From Sphaerimonospora sp050942215 (GTDB lineage Bacteria; Actinomycetota; Actinomycetes; Streptosporangiales; Streptosporangiaceae), in assembly GCF_050942215.1 (NCBI RefSeq), contig NZ_CP192056.1, forward strand, positions 4,960,001 to 5,024,000: a stretch of 64,000 bases of DNA. Reading direction: 5' to 3'. The translations under genes were made by a program, and so were the position numbers. The notes beneath the pieces were generated by a model. It was given only the letters and a program-made list of their open reading frames with translations. It did not search any database and was not told where the DNA came from. Shown piece after piece: positions 61,024-64,000 of this stretch (its first letter is position 1; each line of letters opens with the position of its first letter).

Positions 61024-62769
61024 TCATTCTTCGCTCTCCCACTTCGGCGCCATGTCACGGGCGTACTTGATGTCGTCGTTGCTGGTCCCGGCTGCGACCA
61101 TCGGCCAGACCATCGCGTCCCTGTGGACGACGAAGTCGACCACGACCGGCACGTCGTTGATCTCCATCGCCTTGCGGATGGTGGAGTCGACGTCCTCGGG
61201 CCGCTCGCAGCGCAGGCCGACACAACCGTACGCCTCAGCGAGCTTCACGAAGTCGGGAATCCGCTTGACCTGCTGCAGGTCGGTGTTGGAGTACCGCTCG
61301 TCGTAGAACAGGGTCTGCCACTGCCTGACCATGCCGAGACTGCCGTTGTCGATGACCGCCACCTTGATCGGCACACCCTCGATCGCGCAGGTCGCCAGCT
61401 CCTGGTTGGTCATCTGGAAGCAGCCGTCGCCGTCGATGGCCCAGACCGTCGAGTCCGGCCGGCCCATCTTCGCGCCCATCGCGGCCGGAACCGCGAAGCC
61501 CATCGTGCCGGCGCCGCCCGAGTTGATGAACGTGCCCGGGTGCTCGTAACCGATGAACTGGGCCGCCCACATCTGGTGCTGGCCGACGCCCGCGACATAG
61601 TACGCTTCGGGGCCGACGATGGCGCTCAGCCGCTCCATGACGTACTGCGGGGCGAGTGAGCCGTCGGCGAACTGCTCGTAGCCCAGCGGGTAGGTCCCCT
61701 TGTAGCCGTTGAGTATCCGCCACCACTCGGCGTAGTCGCCCTTGCGGCCCTCGGCCTGCTCGTTGCGCACGGCGGTGATCAGATCGCTGATGACCTCGCG
61801 GCAGTCACCGACGATCGGCACGTCGGCGTGGCGGTTCTTGGAGATCTCCGCCGGGTCGATGTCCGCGTGGATGACCCTGGCGTGCGGCGCGAAGCTGGCG
61901 AGCTGCCCGGTCACCCGGTCGTCGAACCTGGTGCCGAGCGCGATCAGGAGGTCCGACTGCTGGAGCGCGCCCACGGCCGAGACCGTGCCGTGCATGCCCG
62001 GCATGCCCATGTGCTGGGGGTGGCTGTCGGGGAAGGTGCCGCGCGCCATGAGCGTGGTGACGACGGGGATGCCGGTGAGCTCGGCGAGCTCGCGCAGTTC
62101 GGCCGAGGCGCCGGCCTTGTGCACGCCGCCGCCGATGTAGAGGACCGGCCGCCGGGACTCCGTCATCAGCCTGGCCGCCTCACGGATCTGCTTGGAGTGG
62201 GGCCGGGTGACCGGGCGGTAGCCGGGCAGCTGCATGACCGGCGGCCAGGAGAAGCCCGTCCTGGCCTGGAGCGCGTCCTTGGCGATGTCCACCAGCACCG
62301 GGCCGGGGCGGCCGGTGGATGCGATGTGGAAGGCCTCGGCGATGGTCCTGGGGATGTCCGCGGCCTTGGTGATCAGAAAGTTGTGCTTGGTGATCGGCAT
62401 GGTGATGCCGGCGATGTCCGCCTCCTGGAAGGCGTCCGTCCCGATCAGCGGGCTGGACACCTGCCCGGTGATCGCCACGATCGGCACCGAGTCCATGTAG
62501 GCGTCGGCGATCGGGGTGACCAGGTTGGTGGCCCCGGGGCCGCTGGTCGCCATGCAGACACCGACTCGTCCGGTCGCCTGCGCGTATCCCTCGGCCGCGT
62601 GGCCGGCGCCCTGCTCGTGCCGTACAAGGACGTGCCGGACCTTGGTGGAGTCGTAGAGGGGATCGTACGCGGGGAGGATGGCGCCGCCCGGGATCCCGAA
62701 CACCGTGTCGACCCCGACGTGTTCCAGCGCCCGGACTAGGGCCTGAGCACCTGTCATCTGTTCGGTCAT
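61024..62769 (-). CDS. ilvB: Acetolactate synthase large (catalytic) subunit
   Basis: ThDP- and FAD-dependent enzyme producing acetolactate and acetohydroxybutyrate, the first common branched-chain step. 581 aa from ATG 62769, with AAGGAA upstream; an in-frame GTG at 62817 lies inside the attenuator T tract and is unlikely. VFGIPGGAILPAYD, catalytic Glu region HEQGAGHAAEGYAQATGRVG, and ThDP-binding GDGCFQMTNQELATCAIEGVPIKVAVIDN. First gene of ilvBNC; a leader peptide and terminator precede it. Confidence 0.97.
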   Translation of the reverse strand: MTEQMTGAQALVRALEHVGVDTVFGIPGGAILPAYDPLYDSTKVRHVLVRHEQGAGHAAEGYAQATGRVGVCMATSGPGATNLVTPIADAYMDSVPIVAITGQVSSPLIGTDAFQEADIAGITMPITKHNFLITKAADIPRTIAEAFHIASTGRPGPVLVDIAKDALQARTGFSWPPVMQLPGYRPVTRPHSKQIREAARLMTESRRPVLYIGGGVHKAGASAELRELAELTGIPVVTTLMARGTFPDSHPQHMGMPGMHGTVSAVGALQQSDLLIALGTRFDDRVTGQLASFAPHARVIHADIDPAEISKNRHADVPIVGDCREVISDLITAVRNEQAEGRKGDYAEWWRILNGYKGTYPLGYEQFADGSLAPQYVMERLSAIVGPEAYYVAGVGQHQMWAAQFIGYEHPGTFINSGGAGTMGFAVPAAMGAKMGRPDSTVWAIDGDGCFQMTNQELATCAIEGVPIKVAVIDNGSLGMVRQWQTLFYDERYSNTDLQQVKRIPDFVKLAEAYGCVGLRCERPEDVDSTIRKAMEINDVPVVVDFVVHRDAMVWPMVAAGTSNDDIKYARDMAPKWESEE

Positions 62770-62817
62770 CGGCTCGTTCCTTGTGGAGAGCTTGTGGCTG
62801 GTGGTGTCTGCTGGCAC

Positions 62818-62852
62818 AAAAAACGCCCCATCCGCTGAGCGGAGCTGGGGCG
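62818..62852 (-). terminator. ilvB attenuator terminator
   Basis: Stem CGCCCCA / TGGGGCG (62852-62846 with 62830-62824) containing an inner TCCGC/GCGGA hairpin, followed by TTTTTT (62823-62818), 49 bp before ilvB. Confidence 0.9.
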
Positions 62853-62873
62853 CGCGCAGGACCGAGTGCTTCG

Positions 62874-62921
62874 TCAGGCTGCGCGCCTGCGAAGTACTAC
62901 GAGGATCCCACCGCTATGCAT
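62874..62921 (-). CDS. Ile/Leu/Val leader peptide of ilvB
   Basis: 15 codons: MHSGGILVVLRRRAA then TGA. The ILVVL run is immediately followed by GC-rich inverted repeats and the terminator, the standard ilv leader architecture. A promoter whose -10 ends seven bases upstream implies little or no 5' UTR, so the leader may be translated leaderless. Confidence 0.85.
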   Translation of the reverse strand: MHSGGILVVLRRRAA

Positions 62922-62927
62922 GTCTAC

Positions 62928-62957
62928 ACGATGTCCGATCGACCCTCCCGGAGTCAA
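62928..62957 (-). promoter_or_regulatory. Candidate ilvB leader promoter
   Basis: Minus-strand TTGACT (62957-62952) and CATCGT (62933-62928), 18 bp apart; predicted start within a base or two of the leader ATG. Confidence 0.5.
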
Positions 62958-62972
62958 ATCATGTGGAATCCC

Positions 62973-62991
62973 CGTCTCACGATCCGAGATC
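62973..62991. promoter_or_regulatory. Operator-like palindrome upstream of ilvB
   Basis: CGTCTCACGATCCGAGATC agrees with the reverse complement of palindrome 2 at 15 of 19 positions. It sits about 16 bp upstream of the -35, a position more typical of activation than repression. Confidence 0.6.
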
Positions 62992-63019
62992 AGATCGGCG
63001 AGCCCCGGAGGCGGGCGCC

Positions 63020-64000
63020 CTACCCGGTGTTCTGCAAGGTAGTGAGCTTGAGTGAGTCGATGCCGCGGGCCGCGGTCGGGCGGCCGACCAGGTAGCCCTG
63101 GCCGCGCGTGCAGCCCATCTCCCGCAGCAGATCCAACTGCTCGGCACGCTCGATGCCCTCCGCTACGACGATCAGCCCCAGGTCGTGGCCGAGCCGTACG
63201 ATCGTCCGGGTCAGCAGCGTGAGGGTCTCGTCGCGGCCGAGCCCCGAGACGAACGACGGATCGATCTTGATCATGTCCACATGGACCTGGCGGAGGAACG
63301 CGAGCGAGGCGTAGCCGGTGCCGAAGTCGTCGATGGCCAGCCGTACGCCGAGGGCGCGCAGCCGCGACAGCTTGCCGATGGTGTCCTCTGCGTTCTCGAC
63401 CAGCATCTCCTCGATCACCTCGAGGGTCAGCGCGTCTGCGGGCAGGCCGCTCTCCGCCAGCGCCTCCGACACCGTCTCGACGAACCGCGGAGCGGTGATC
63501 TGGCGGACCGACAGGTTGAGCGACAGGCCGATCTCCCAGCCCTGCGCCCGCCACGCGGCGACCTCGCGGCACGCCTCACGCAGGATCCACTCGCCCAGCG
63601 GCACGATGAGCCCGGTGTCCTCGGCCGGTCCGAGGAACTGCTCCGGTGGTACGAAGGCACTGCCCCGGCACCAGCGGACCAGCGCCTCGACCGCCGTGAC
63701 CCGTGTGGTGGCCAGGTCCACCACGGGCTGGTACTCGATGGCGAACTGGTTCTCCACCAGTGCCCGCTGCAGATCGGAGGCGATCTCCAGGCGGCGTACG
63801 ACGTCGGCGTGCATGTGGGTGGCGAAGACCTCCACCCGCCGCCCGCCGAGATCCTTGGCCCGCGACATCGCCACATCGGCGTTGCGCAGCAGGTCCCCCG
63901 CGGTCAGCCCGTCCTCGGCGAACGCCACGCCCACGCTCGCGGTCAGCGCCATGTCCCGGTCGGCGACCCGGAACGGCTCCGACGACACCGCGCGTACGAG
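63020..64000 (-). CDS. Diguanylate cyclase/phosphodiesterase (GGDEF-EAL), N-terminus off the window
   Basis: C-terminal 326 residues of a c-di-GMP signalling protein whose start lies beyond the right edge. The end of a GGDEF domain is visible (ALTASVGVAFAEDGLTAGDL, LLRNADVAMSRAKDLGGRR), followed by a complete EAL domain with EALVRW, NLSVRQI, EVIEEML, DDFGTGYASLAFLR, KIDPSFV and AEGIERAEQ, so the phosphodiesterase active site is intact. C-terminal GQGYLVGRPTAARGIDSLKL is normal. Unrelated to the branched-chain genes. Confidence 0.93.
   Translation of the reverse strand, partial: LVRAVSSEPFRVADRDMALTASVGVAFAEDGLTAGDLLRNADVAMSRAKDLGGRRVEVFATHMHADVVRRLEIASDLQRALVENQFAIEYQPVVDLATTRVTAVEALVRWCRGSAFVPPEQFLGPAEDTGLIVPLGEWILREACREVAAWRAQGWEIGLSLNLSVRQITAPRFVETVSEALAESGLPADALTLEVIEEMLVENAEDTIGKLSRLRALGVRLAIDDFGTGYASLAFLRQVHVDMIKIDPSFVSGLGRDETLTLLTRTIVRLGHDLGLIVVAEGIERAEQLDLLREMGCTRGQGYLVGRPTAARGIDSLKLTTLQNTG

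Noticed and set aside
62770..62817. Longer ilvB start at GTG 62817
   Set aside because: Sits in the attenuator T tract without ribosome site; ATG 62769 has AAGGAA and matches homologs.

Overview
The window is about 64 kb of high-GC chromosome from a filamentous-type actinobacterium. Gene content, GTG/TTG starts, dense high-GC coding and extra lipoproteins fit Streptosporangiales (Streptosporangiaceae-like), but the family is only a guess. From about 14 kb to 63 kb it is a conserved core: ftsY-smc-acyP-mutM-rnc-rpmF-yceD-coaD-rsmD-recG, then rpmB-thiD-thiL-ddl-gpsA-plsC-cofC-hup-leuDC-ndgR-gltX-leuB-serA-ilvCNB. From memory this follows the M. tuberculosis Rv2921c-Rv3003c order, with accessory genes inserted.

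Layout. 1-7.2 kb: the 5' 2384 codons of a giant secreted RHS/YD-repeat protein whose C-terminus lies off the left edge. 7.4-14.2 kb: accessory genes (a polysaccharide deacetylase lipoprotein, an EamA transporter, a SigR-like ECF sigma factor with no anti-sigma gene, a Cds1-like PLP enzyme, a TPR protein and a tiny peptide gene). 14.3-27 kb: secretion, chromosome organisation, DNA repair, RNA processing and ribosome genes. 27-34.5 kb: L28, thiamine genes, D-Ala-D-Ala ligase, phospholipid synthesis, F420 synthesis and HU. 34.6-63 kb: a cluster for leucine, isoleucine/valine and serine synthesis, interspersed with three tRNA genes, a dipeptidyl carboxypeptidase, gltX, a heparinase-like lyase, a CAP-domain protein, a GPH transporter and an FHA protein. 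Right edge: the 3' part of a GGDEF-EAL protein.

The branched-chain genes appear to share a control system visible in the DNA. Six 18-19 bp operator-like palindromes (TCTC...CGAGA type) lie at the leuC/ndgR intergene (two) and upstream of serA, leuB, cimA and ilvB. The local IclR-family gene ndgR is the obvious candidate binder. Downstream of three of them (leuB side, cimA, ilvB) is a short leader peptide rich in Leu/Ile/Val codons, followed by a terminator-like hairpin with a T tract, the layout of ribosome-mediated attenuation.

The most unusual item is a pair of about 300 bp intergenic elements (44911-45206 and 58253-58554). Each has degenerate units at 53 bp spacing arranged head-to-head around a central palindrome, with C-rich left and G-rich right flanks. 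The two copies keep the same spacing and show compensatory changes between arms, but have diverged elsewhere. I do not recognise this family. Other points of note are a thiL gene with no canonical start codon at its conserved N-terminus and a duplicated 37 bp segment at the ndgR start.
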